Below the pieces are notes generated by a model. It did not search any database. It saw only the letters and a list, made by a program, of their open reading frames with translations, and was not told the DNA's origin. The translations under genes and the position numbers were made by a program. Positions 8,775 to 15,717 of a stretch of 57,167 nucleotides of DNA are shown here, piece after piece. The stretch is from Oscillibacter sp. (GTDB lineage: Bacteria; Bacillota; Clostridia; Oscillospirales; Oscillospiraceae): the NCBI GenBank assembly GCA_017937405.1, contig JAGBDS010000028.1, positions 1-57,167 of the forward strand, read 5' to 3'. Position 1 is the first letter of the stretch. The number at the start of each line of letters is the position of its first letter.

Positions 8775-9581
8775 ATGAGAACAGCATTATCGATCGCTGG
8801 AAGCGATTCCAGCGGAGGCGCCGGTATCCAGGCAGACATCAAGACCATGACAGCCAATGGCGTATACGCCATGACCGCCGTGACCGCACTGACTGCCCAG
8901 AACACGACCGGCGTCACAGACATCCTGGAGGCCACGCCCTCCTTCCTGGCAGCGGAGCTGGACGCCGTATTCACCGATATTTTCCCCGACGCGGTGAAGA
9001 TCGGTATGGTCTCCTCCGCCGAGCTCATCACCGTCATCGCGGACAAGCTGACCCAATACGGCGCCAGGCACATCGTGGTGGACCCGGTGATGGTGGCCAC
9101 CTCCGGCTCCAAGCTCCTACGGGATGACGCCATCGGCGCCCTGACGGAGCGGCTGCTGCCTCTGGCGGAGGTCCTGACTCCCAACATCCCGGAGGCGGAA
9201 ATTCTGGCGGACATGAAAATTGAAAGCCCCGCCGATATGGAGACTGCCGCCCGGACCATCAGCGAAAAGTACGGCTGCGCCGTGCTGTGCAAGGGTGGCC
9301 ACGACCTGAACGACGCCAACGACCTGCTGTGGAAGGACGGCCAGGCCCGCTGGTTCAACGGCCGCCGCATCAACAATCCCAACACCCACGGCACCGGCTG
9401 CACTCTGTCCAGCGCCATCGCCTCCAACCTTGCCAAGGGCAAAGACCTGGAATCCGCTGTGGAGCGGGCCAAGGCATACATTTCCGGTGCCCTGGGCGCC
9501 ATGCTGGACCTGGGCCACGGCCGGGGCCCCATGAACCACCTCTTTGACCTGAAAAGCGAATACTTCGGGGAGGACGCCTGA
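8775..9581 (+). CDS. thiD: Hydroxymethylpyrimidine (phosphate) kinase
   Basis: ThiD phosphorylates HMP to HMP-P and HMP-PP for thiamin synthesis in the cytoplasm. The 268-residue protein has the ribokinase-fold start SIAGSDSSGGAGIQADIKTM, the central VKIGMVSS and DPVMVATSGSKLL motifs, and the anion hole/catalytic segment NTHGTGCTLSSAIASNLAKG with its catalytic cysteine. ATG 8775 follows AAAGGAG. It is the first gene after the TPP riboswitch and is only one base from tenA, fitting salvage of imported pyrimidines. Confidence 0.96.
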   Translation: MRTALSIAGSDSSGGAGIQADIKTMTANGVYAMTAVTALTAQNTTGVTDILEATPSFLAAELDAVFTDIFPDAVKIGMVSSAELITVIADKLTQYGARHIVVDPVMVATSGSKLLRDDAIGALTERLLPLAEVLTPNIPEAEILADMKIESPADMETAARTISEKYGCAVLCKGGHDLNDANDLLWKDGQARWFNGRRINNPNTHGTGCTLSSAIASNLAKGKDLESAVERAKAYISGALGAMLDLGHGRGPMNHLFDLKSEYFGEDA

Positions 9582-9582
9582 T

Positions 9583-10248
9583 ATGAGCCTGTCTGTTTCT
9601 GCCAGTCTGCGTCAGGCGGCAGCCCCTATCTGGGAGGAGTGCCTGCGCCACCCCTTTGTCACCGGTATCGGCGACGGCACGCTTCCCGTGGAAAAATTCC
9701 AGTATTTCATGCTGCAGGACTACCTGTACCTCTTTGACTACGCCAAGGTCTTTGCCCTGGGCGTGGTGAAGGCCCGGGACCCTGAGCTGATGCGCACCTT
9801 CGCCAAAAACGTGGACGCCATCCTGGGCGGTGAGATGAACATCCACCGGGCCTATATGGAGCGGCTGGGCATCACCGAGGAGCAGGTGTTTGCCGTGAAA
9901 CCCGCTCTGGACAACACGTCCTATACCCATTATATGCTGGCGGTTGCCGAGTCCGGCAGCCCCATGGAGATCGCAGCCTCCATCCTGTCCTGCTCCTGGA
10001 GCTACGCCGAGATCGGCCAGGCGCTGGCGAAGCTGCCCGGCGCTGCGGATCACCCCTTTTACGGCGAATGGGTCCGGGGCTACGCCTCCGAGGACTACGC
10101 CGCCACCAACCAGGCCCTTATGGACCTGATGGACGAGCTGGCAAAAGACGCCACCGAAGCCCAGTTTGACCGTCTGGCAGAGATTTTTGTGAATTGCAGC
10201 CGCTATGAGCTGGGCTTCTGGGACATGGCCTGGGAGATGCGTTCATGA
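9583..10248 (+). CDS. tenA: Aminopyrimidine aminohydrolase / thiaminase II
   Basis: TenA hydrolyses 4-amino-5-aminomethyl-2-methylpyrimidine from degraded thiamin to HMP, feeding ThiD. The 221-residue all-helical protein has the active-site cysteine in SCSWSYAEIG (Cys137) and the late glutamate in NCSRYELGFWDMAW. The conserved DYLYLFDYAKVFALG segment is near residue 45-60. It starts 1 base after the thiD stop and overlaps the next gene by four bases (ATGA). Function in base salvage is well supported by the adjacent ThiXYZ-type importer. Confidence 0.95.
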   Translation: MSLSVSASLRQAAAPIWEECLRHPFVTGIGDGTLPVEKFQYFMLQDYLYLFDYAKVFALGVVKARDPELMRTFAKNVDAILGGEMNIHRAYMERLGITEEQVFAVKPALDNTSYTHYMLAVAESGSPMEIAASILSCSWSYAEIGQALAKLPGAADHPFYGEWVRGYASEDYAATNQALMDLMDELAKDATEAQFDRLAEIFVNCSRYELGFWDMAWEMRS

Positions 10249-11006
10249 GCCAGTTGGAATTTGAACACGTCTCCTACCAGTACCCCGGCGAGGACTTCGA
10301 CATCATCGATGACCTGAGTTTTTCCGTGGAGCCCGGCTCCTTCCACTGCATCATCGGCGTCAGCGGCTGCGGCAAAAGCACCATTTTCCGCATGACCAAC
10401 GGCCTGCTGCAGCCCAAGTCCGGCACCATCCGGGTGGGCGGCGAACCCATCGGAGCGCAGAAGCACTACTGCGGCTACATGCCCCAGAAAGATTTACTCT
10501 TCCCCTGGCGGACCATTGGCGAAAACCTGGCCCTGCCCCTGGAGATCATGGGCGGGCTGTCCAAAGCGGAGCGGCGGGAGCGGATCGACGACGCCCTGGC
10601 GGACGTGGGTCTGGAAGGCTGCCGGGACAAGATGCCAGACGAGCTCTCCGGCGGTATGCGCCAGCGGGCGGCCTTTGCTCGGACCATGCTCACCGGCAGC
10701 GACCTTCTGCTGCTGGACGAGCCCTTCTCCGCCCTGGATTTCCTCACCCGCATCTCCATGCAGGAGTGGCTGCTGGGTCAGTGGGAAAAGCACAAGAAGA
10801 CCATCCTCTTCATCACCCATGACGTGGAGGAGGCGGTCTTTCTCTCCGGCAGCGTCCTGGCTGTCACCAGCACGCCTATCCATATCCTGACGGAGGTCCC
10901 CGTTCCCGCCGCCTATCCCCGGACCCGGGAATGTCTGACCCATCCCGACATGGTGGCCCTGCGGGAGGACCTGATCGACGTGCTGAGAAAGCAGGTGCGG
11001 CCATGA
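10245..11006 (+). CDS. HMP/aminopyrimidine ABC transporter ATPase (ThiZ-like)
   Basis: Cytoplasmic ATPase of a NitT/TauT-type importer. 253 residues with Walker A GVSGCGKST (near residue 40), Q-loop YMPQKDLLFPW, signature LSGGMRQRAAFART and Walker B LLLLDEPFSALD. Start overlaps tenA (ATGA) and its stop overlaps the permease (ATGA), so the operon is tightly coupled. By family alone the substrate could be nitrate, taurine or a pyrimidine; the TPP riboswitch and tenA/thiD point to HMP or formylaminopyrimidine. Confidence 0.92.
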   Translation: MSQLEFEHVSYQYPGEDFDIIDDLSFSVEPGSFHCIIGVSGCGKSTIFRMTNGLLQPKSGTIRVGGEPIGAQKHYCGYMPQKDLLFPWRTIGENLALPLEIMGGLSKAERRERIDDALADVGLEGCRDKMPDELSGGMRQRAAFARTMLTGSDLLLLDEPFSALDFLTRISMQEWLLGQWEKHKKTILFITHDVEEAVFLSGSVLAVTSTPIHILTEVPVPAAYPRTRECLTHPDMVALREDLIDVLRKQVRP

Positions 11007-11758
11007 AAAAAACCAACCGGGGCAATCTGCCCGCCCTGATCTTCCTCTTCGTCCTGCTGCTCTTGTGGCAGCTGGGGGCCATGAAGGTGGGCGCCGCCTA
11101 TATCCTGCCCACGCCTATCCAAATTCTGCAGCGGCTCTGGGAGCTGCGGGTCCCCCTGTTCACCGTCCACCTGCCCGCCACCATGCTGGTCACCGGCGTG
11201 GGCCTGCTGATCTCCCTGGTGCTGGGCTTGGGGCTGGCGGTAGCCATGGACTGGAGCCCCCTGCTGCAAAAGTGCCTGTATCCCGTGGTAGTGGCCTCCC
11301 AGACCATCCCCACCACCGCCATCGCGCCGCTGTTCGTGCTGTGGTTCGGCTACGGCATTTGGAGCAAGGTGCTGGTCACCGTGCTCATCACCTTTTTCCC
11401 CATCACCATCACGGTGTATGACGGCCTCCGGGGCGCCAAGACGGAGATGGCGGAGCTGCTGATGACCTACGGTGCCACCAAGCGGGACATCTTCCTGAAA
11501 ATCAAGGTGCCCTGCGCCCTGCCCTACTTCTTCTCCGCCATCAAAATGGCGGTCCCTATGAGCGTCATCGGCGCCGCCATCGGCGAATGGCTGGGCGCCC
11601 AGAGCGGCCTGGGGTATTTCTCCCGCCGGATGATGACCCAGCTGGACGGCGCCGGGGTATTCGCCCCCATCGTCCTGCTCAGTGCTGTCGCCATGCTGGC
11701 GGTGGCCGTGGTGGGTCTCATCGAGCGTAAAGCCGTCAAGTGGCGGGGCGAATCCTGA
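11003..11758 (+). CDS. HMP/aminopyrimidine ABC transporter permease (ThiX-like)
   Basis: Membrane permease of 251 residues with about six hydrophobic segments and the BPD_transp_1 coupling motif in ELLMTYGATKRDIFLKIKVP near residue 160-175. PTTAIAPLFVLWFGYG is typical of the SsuC/ThiX group. The ATG at 11003 overlaps the ATPase stop; the open frame further upstream lies inside the ATPase gene. It works with the ATPase before and the binding lipoprotein after it. Confidence 0.92.
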   Translation: MKKTNRGNLPALIFLFVLLLLWQLGAMKVGAAYILPTPIQILQRLWELRVPLFTVHLPATMLVTGVGLLISLVLGLGLAVAMDWSPLLQKCLYPVVVASQTIPTTAIAPLFVLWFGYGIWSKVLVTVLITFFPITITVYDGLRGAKTEMAELLMTYGATKRDIFLKIKVPCALPYFFSAIKMAVPMSVIGAAIGEWLGAQSGLGYFSRRMMTQLDGAGVFAPIVLLSAVAMLAVAVVGLIERKAVKWRGES

Positions 11759-11805
11759 GAACCCTTTTATCACTTTGAAAAAACAATACGAATGGAGAAT
11801 TTTCC

Positions 11806-12819
11806 GTGAAAAAGTTTACTGCAATGCTTCTCTCCGCCCTGCTGTGCCTGTCCCTGCTGGCTGGCTGCGGCGGGAACACTACCGCTGAAAAGCCCGCCGA
11901 AAGCACTGAGCTGAAGGAACTGGACGTGGTGCTGGACTGGTATCCCAACGCTCTCCACGCCTTTTTGTACGTGGCTATCGACAAGGGCTACTACGCCCAG
12001 GAGGGTCTGAAGGTCAACATCCGCTTCCCCTCCAACGCCAATGACGCCATCTCCCTGGTGGCCGCCGGAAAGGCGGACATCGGCCTGTACTACCAGCAGG
12101 ACGTCATTCAGGCCCGGGCGGAGCAGAACGTGCCGGTGAAGTCCATCGGCGCCGTGGTCCAGGCTCCCCTGAACATCATCCTGTCCCTGAAGGAGAAGAA
12201 CATCACCTCCCCCTCCGACCTGGTGGGCAAGACCATCGGCTACGCCGGCACGGAGCTGTCCGAGGCGTTGACCCGCAGCATCATGGAAAACGTAGGTGCG
12301 GATTACAGCGACGTGACCATGATCGACGTGGGCTTTGACTTGATGAGCTCCATGACCACCGGCAATGTGGACGCCACCATCGGCTGCCTCGTCAACCACG
12401 AGGTTCCCCAGATGGAGGAAGAGGGCTTCGAGGTCAACTGGTTCGACCTGGACGACTATGGCGTGCCCACCTATTACGAGGGTGTTTTCCTGGCAAACGA
12501 CGAGGCCATCGCCAACGACAGCGAGACCCTTGCGGCCTTCCTGCGGGCATCCTACAAGGGCTTTACGGATATGCAGGCCAACCCGAAGGAGGCACTGAAC
12601 ATCCTTCTTGCCAACCAGAACGAGGAGAACTTCCCCCTGTCCGAGACCGTGGAGGCCAAGAGCATGGAGACCCTGCTGCCTCTGATGGAGACCATGACCG
12701 CCAAGTTCCTATCCCAGTCCGACGAGTGCTGGCAGGAGAACATCGACTGGATGCTGGCCCAGGGGCTGATTGAGAAAGCGCCCGCCCTGGACGACGTACG
12801 GGTGAACCTGGACTTCTGA
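11806..12819 (+). CDS. HMP/aminopyrimidine-binding lipoprotein (ThiY/NMT1-like)
   Basis: Substrate-binding lipoprotein, 337 residues, starting with GTG behind GGAG at 8-base spacing. Signal peptide with lipobox LLAGC. The mature part begins ELDVVLDWYPNALHAFLYVAIDKGYY, the NMT1/THI5-like start of HMP-binding proteins, and continues with the family pattern of a type II binding protein (AAGKADIGLYYQQDV, APLNIILSLKEKNI, GKTIGYAGTE). As last gene of the riboswitch operon it supplies specificity for a thiamin pyrimidine precursor. No thiE, thiM or thiC is present in the window. Confidence 0.93.
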   Translation: MKKFTAMLLSALLCLSLLAGCGGNTTAEKPAESTELKELDVVLDWYPNALHAFLYVAIDKGYYAQEGLKVNIRFPSNANDAISLVAAGKADIGLYYQQDVIQARAEQNVPVKSIGAVVQAPLNIILSLKEKNITSPSDLVGKTIGYAGTELSEALTRSIMENVGADYSDVTMIDVGFDLMSSMTTGNVDATIGCLVNHEVPQMEEEGFEVNWFDLDDYGVPTYYEGVFLANDEAIANDSETLAAFLRASYKGFTDMQANPKEALNILLANQNEENFPLSETVEAKSMETLLPLMETMTAKFLSQSDECWQENIDWMLAQGLIEKAPALDDVRVNLDF

Positions 12820-12840
12820 TTCCGTATATCATTTGAAAAA

Positions 12841-12883
12841 ACTGCGATGGACCGTTATGACAGTGGTCCATCGCAGTTTTTTT
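12841..12883 (+). terminator. Terminator of thi operon, probably bidirectional
   Basis: 13-bp perfect stem ACTGCGATGGACC / GGTCCATCGCAGT with an 11-base loop, then TTTTTT; A-rich on the other side, so it can also end the convergent LysR gene. Confidence 0.92.
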
Positions 12884-12924
12884 GATAGGGCGGTCCGCCC
12901 TTCTTCCTCCCGGATTTGGGGAAT

Positions 12925-13881
12925 TCACAAGTTTTTTGTATCCTTCGGCAACTGATACTCTGCCTCCCGCACCTGAAAGCGGGGCGTGTGTATCAGGTCC
13001 GCCTCGATGAAGTCCCGGACATAGCCGATAAATTCCCGGACCAGCGTGGTCTGCAGCCGCTGCCCCCGCTCCCAGACCAGCTCATATTCCACCTGTTTGG
13101 ACGGCTGGGTGATCAACTTGGACACCACATGGGCGTTGGGCGTGTAGGTCGTCTGCGGAAAGATGCTGATACCCACATTTTGCTCCGCCAGCGCCACGGC
13201 ATCCATGTAGTTGGACATCTCGCACAGAATGTCCGGCTCCGCGCCGATACTTGCGAACCACTGGCGAATGGCCTCTACCCGGGACTTGCGGCGGGGCACG
13301 ATCAGTGACTGACCCACAAGGCTGTAAAGCGGCAATTCCATCCCCGGCAGCTCCGCCAAAGGATGCTTCCGGGAGATGATAGCCACCCAGGGCTCCCGTC
13401 CCACGGAAAAGCCCTCCAGATGCTCCATGTCATAGGGCGCAGCAATGACGGCCAGGTCCACCAGTCCCCGGTGCAGCTGGTCCAGCACGTCGTCGCTGCT
13501 GCCGTTCCACAGCTCGTAACGCACCAGCGGGTATTCCTCCCGGAAGCCGGCGATCCAGCGGGCCGCCAGGTAGGGGGCCCGGCCCTCCACCATGCCGAGG
13601 CAGATGGTCCCGGAGAGCTCGCTGCCCAGGGAGGACAGGTCCCGCCGGGTCTTTTCCGAAAGGTCCATCATCTGAATGGCCCGCTGCAGCAGCAAGGAGC
13701 CCGCTTCCGTCAGCGTCAGCCGCCGCTTACCCCGGACGAACAGCTGAACGCCCAGTTCTTCCTCCAGAGCCTTGATCTGGTTGCTGAGAGGCGGCTGGCT
13801 CATCTGCAGCTTTTCCGCGGCTCTGGTAAAGTTGAGCTCCTGCGCCACGGCAATGAAATATTGGAGTGTGCGGAAGTCCAT
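12925..13881 (-). CDS. LysR-family transcriptional regulator
   Basis: 318 residues: an N-terminal winged helix-turn-helix (MDFRTLQYFIAVAQELNFTRAAEKLQMSQPPLSNQIKALEEELG shown here in parts: ELNFTRAAEKLQ, SQPPLSNQIKALE) and a LysR effector domain from about residue 90. Start ATG at 13881 has AAAGGACGGG upstream. It is convergent with the thi operon and divergent, over 161 bases, from the two micro-ORFs at 14043 and 14131. LysR regulators most often act on the divergent unit, so those micro-ORFs are the first candidate target; its effector is unknown. Confidence 0.92.
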   Translation of the reverse strand: MDFRTLQYFIAVAQELNFTRAAEKLQMSQPPLSNQIKALEEELGVQLFVRGKRRLTLTEAGSLLLQRAIQMMDLSEKTRRDLSSLGSELSGTICLGMVEGRAPYLAARWIAGFREEYPLVRYELWNGSSDDVLDQLHRGLVDLAVIAAPYDMEHLEGFSVGREPWVAIISRKHPLAELPGMELPLYSLVGQSLIVPRRKSRVEAIRQWFASIGAEPDILCEMSNYMDAVALAEQNVGISIFPQTTYTPNAHVVSKLITQPSKQVEYELVWERGQRLQTTLVREFIGYVRDFIEADLIHTPRFQVREAEYQLPKDTKNL

Positions 13882-13933
13882 CGATGCATCCCGTCCTTTT
13901 CTCGCACTGTATCGTTTGTCTGAGCAGTTTTTT

Positions 13934-13962
13934 ATTATATGCTAAAGATATAGTAAGCACAA
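13934..13962 (-). promoter_or_regulatory. Promoter of the LysR gene
   Basis: On the minus strand TTGTGC, 17 bases, TATAAT, about 50 bases upstream of the ATG at 13881. Confidence 0.65.
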
Positions 13963-13974
13963 GTTAATATGTAT

Positions 13975-13987
13975 TTCACATTTTGAA
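13975..13987 (+). promoter_or_regulatory. Candidate LysR box upstream of micro-ORFs
   Basis: TTCACATTTTGAA is a T-N11-A dyad (TTCA/TGAA arms), the classic LysR-type binding pattern. It overlaps a possible -35 (TTGAAG at 13983) with a weak -10 (TAATTG at 14006) for the rightward micro-ORF transcript. Short motif, so chance occurrence is possible. Confidence 0.4.
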
Positions 13988-14042
13988 GAAAGAGGTTTAT
14001 TATCATAATTGTTCCAAGGGAAACACGAAGGAGGCGAGAGAA

Positions 14043-14093
14043 ATGAAAAAGCTATCTGTGATGCTCGAGTCCTATTACCACATGTTCGGCTGA
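14043..14093 (+). CDS. 16-residue micro-ORF, copy 1
   Basis: Encodes MKKLSVMLESYYHMFG, ending in TGA. GAAGGAGG stands 9 to 10 bases before the ATG, a strong ribosome site. Copy 2 follows 37 bases later and differs at only two residues (E9Q, S10A) while eight other codons differ synonymously, so the amino-acid sequence appears to be under selection. The peptide has a KK start and hydrophobic residues at 4, 7, 8, 11, 12 and 15, which would form one face of an amphipathic helix; there is no signal peptide or transmembrane-length run. I know no family with this sequence. Signalling peptide, membrane-active peptide, or regulatory translated ORF are all possible. Confidence 0.75.
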   Translation: MKKLSVMLESYYHMFG

Positions 14094-14130
14094 CCGCATA
14101 AACCCGACAGAATAAAGGAGATGACATGAA

Positions 14131-14181
14131 ATGAAGAAGCTGTCCGTAATGCTGCAGGCTTACTACCATATGTTCGGTTAA
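14131..14181 (+). CDS. 16-residue micro-ORF, copy 2
   Basis: Encodes MKKLSVMLQAYYHMFG, ending in TAA. AAAGGAG lies 10 bases upstream of the ATG; another ATG at 14126 is out of frame and stops after two codons. It is a diverged duplicate of the micro-ORF at 14043: 14 of 16 residues match. The sequences around the two copies (spacer, ribosome site) are not similar, so conservation is confined to the coding part. A strong terminator ends the transcript about 60 bases later with no larger gene in between, so these are not leaders of an operon downstream. Confidence 0.75.
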   Translation: MKKLSVMLQAYYHMFG

Positions 14182-14215
14182 CAGAAATGCGCAGTAAACG
14201 ATCAGAAGGGTAAAC

Positions 14216-14242
14216 ATGAATATGGATCATCAAAAGAGGTAG
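14216..14242 (+). CDS. Possible 8-codon micro-ORF
   Basis: ATG at 14216 behind GAAGGG encodes MNMDHQKR and ends inside the terminator stem. It has no resemblance to the two 16-residue peptides and could be chance; listed only because it shares their transcript and has a plausible ribosome site. Confidence 0.2.
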   Translation: MNMDHQKR

Positions 14243-14280
14243 GCAGTATCCGTTCGGGATGCTGCCTGCCTTTCTGTTTT
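14238..14280 (+). terminator. Terminator of the micro-ORF transcript
   Basis: 14-bp stem GGTAGGCAGTATCC / GGATGCTGCCTGCC (two G-U pairs), 5-base loop, then TTTCTGTTTT. It closes a transcript of roughly 250 bases carrying only the micro-ORFs. Confidence 0.9.
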
Positions 14281-14428
14281 ATTCGCTTGTGCACAGCGGA
14301 AGTTCTCAAATAAGCGGCAGAAGTACGGAAAACCTCGTTTTTTGCGGTAATCGTTTTCGAGCTACAGCTTCTGTGTAAGTTCATTAAAAATTTTTGTATA
14401 TATGTGCGCAAATTTTACGTAATGATAA

Positions 14429-14457
14429 TTAACTTTTACGAAAGGCGCTGTTATAAT
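14429..14457 (+). promoter_or_regulatory. Promoter of gap
   Basis: TTAACT, 17 bases, TATAAT, in an AT-rich stretch 54 bases before the gap ATG. The rest of 14281-14510 holds no reading frame with a ribosome site that I can support. Confidence 0.65.
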
Positions 14458-14510
14458 CAAAGCTGCGCCTGCCGGCAGACCGGCAGAATAAACGGTGGAG
14501 GAATTTGAAC

Positions 14511-15536
14511 ATGGCTATCAAAGTTGGCATCAACGGTTTCGGCCGGATCGGGCGGGTCGCCCTGCGCATCATGGTGGAGCGGGGCTGCAGCAGTTATCAG
14601 ATCTGCGGCATCAATCTGCGCAACGCCGATCTGGATTATATGGTCTACCAGGTGAAGTACGATTCCGTGTTCCGCACGTTCCAGGGCAGCGTGGAGCACG
14701 ACGGCAAAAATCTGATCCTGAACGGGAAGAAAATTCGGGTATACAGTGAGAGCGATGCGTCCCAGCTCCACTGGGATGACTGCGGCGCGGAGTACATCAT
14801 CGAGTCCACCGGCGTTTATAATACCACGGAAAAGGCATCCGTCCACCTGGCAGGCGGTGCCAAAAAGGTCATCATCTCCGCCCCCTCCAAGGACGACTGT
14901 ACGCCCACCTTTGTCATGGGCGTGAACCACAAAAATTACACGCCGGATATGAACGTGGTCTCCAACGCCTCCTGCACCACCAACTGCCTGGCCCCCATGA
15001 CCAAGGTCATCAACGATACCTTCGGCATCAAGCAGGCCCTGATGAGCACCATCCACGCCGCCACCGCCAAGCAGAAGGCTGTGGACTCCCGGGCTGGCCG
15101 GGACTGGCGGACCGGACGCAGTGTTCTGGGCAACATCATCCCCTCCTCCACCGGTGCGGCCAAGGCCGTAGGTCAGGTCATTCCGGAGCTGAAGGGCAAA
15201 ATGACCGGCATGAGCTTCCGTGTCCCCACCAATGATGTATCCGTAGTGGACCTGACGGCCCGGCTCATCCAGCCCGCCAGCTATCACGACGTCTGCGTGG
15301 CGATGGAAAACGCCGCCCAGAACAGCATGAAGGGCATTATCACCTGCACCCGGGACCAGGTGGTCTCCTCCGACCTGACGGGCTTCTCCCAGACCTGCAT
15401 CTTCGACGAGACCGCGGGCATCATGCTGGACGACGATTTCGTCAAGCTCATCGCCTGGTATGACAACGAGTGGGGCTACACCAACAAGCTGCTGGACCTC
15501 ATCGCCCATATGCATGAGGTGGACAGTCAAGGCTGA
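14511..15536 (+). CDS. gap: Glyceraldehyde-3-phosphate dehydrogenase
   Basis: Glycolytic enzyme oxidising glyceraldehyde-3-phosphate to 1,3-bisphosphoglycerate. 341 residues with the Rossmann start GINGFGRIGR, catalytic Cys155 in SNASCTTNCLAP, the S-loop region (RAGRDWRTGRS) and the C-terminal WYDNEWGY. Where NAD-specific enzymes have Asp after the second strand (VNDLTD), this protein reads INLRNADLDYMVY, so coenzyme preference may be relaxed; that is inference. ATG 14511 with GGAGGAA upstream is preferred over TTG 14505. It stands alone, with its own promoter and terminator, not in a cggR-pgk operon. Confidence 0.96.
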   Translation: MAIKVGINGFGRIGRVALRIMVERGCSSYQICGINLRNADLDYMVYQVKYDSVFRTFQGSVEHDGKNLILNGKKIRVYSESDASQLHWDDCGAEYIIESTGVYNTTEKASVHLAGGAKKVIISAPSKDDCTPTFVMGVNHKNYTPDMNVVSNASCTTNCLAPMTKVINDTFGIKQALMSTIHAATAKQKAVDSRAGRDWRTGRSVLGNIIPSSTGAAKAVGQVIPELKGKMTGMSFRVPTNDVSVVDLTARLIQPASYHDVCVAMENAAQNSMKGIITCTRDQVVSSDLTGFSQTCIFDETAGIMLDDDFVKLIAWYDNEWGYTNKLLDLIAHMHEVDSQG

Positions 15537-15558
15537 GTGCGAAAACAGGGTATGATCT

Positions 15559-15596
15559 GGTGGGCTGCCAAACAGCCCACCGGTTTTCTTTTGTAA
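15559..15596 (+). terminator. Terminator of gap
   Basis: Perfect 9-bp stem GGTGGGCTG / CAGCCCACC, loop CCAAA, followed by GGTTTTCTTTTG. Confidence 0.9.
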
Positions 15597-15717
15597 AATT
15601 CAAGAATCTCCCCGCCAAGTTCTTGTATTTATGTCGTTACACCTTATGATAGTAAAAAACACTGCGGTTTGCGTCGGATTCTCGCGAAACCGCGGCAAAG
15701 GAAAGCAGGGAGCCGAG

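Noticed and set aside
14043-14181. Micro-ORFs as a leader-peptide attenuator of gap
   Set aside because: A strong terminator ends the transcript at about 14280, gap has its own promoter at 14429-14457, and the peptides have no run of a single regulatory amino acid.
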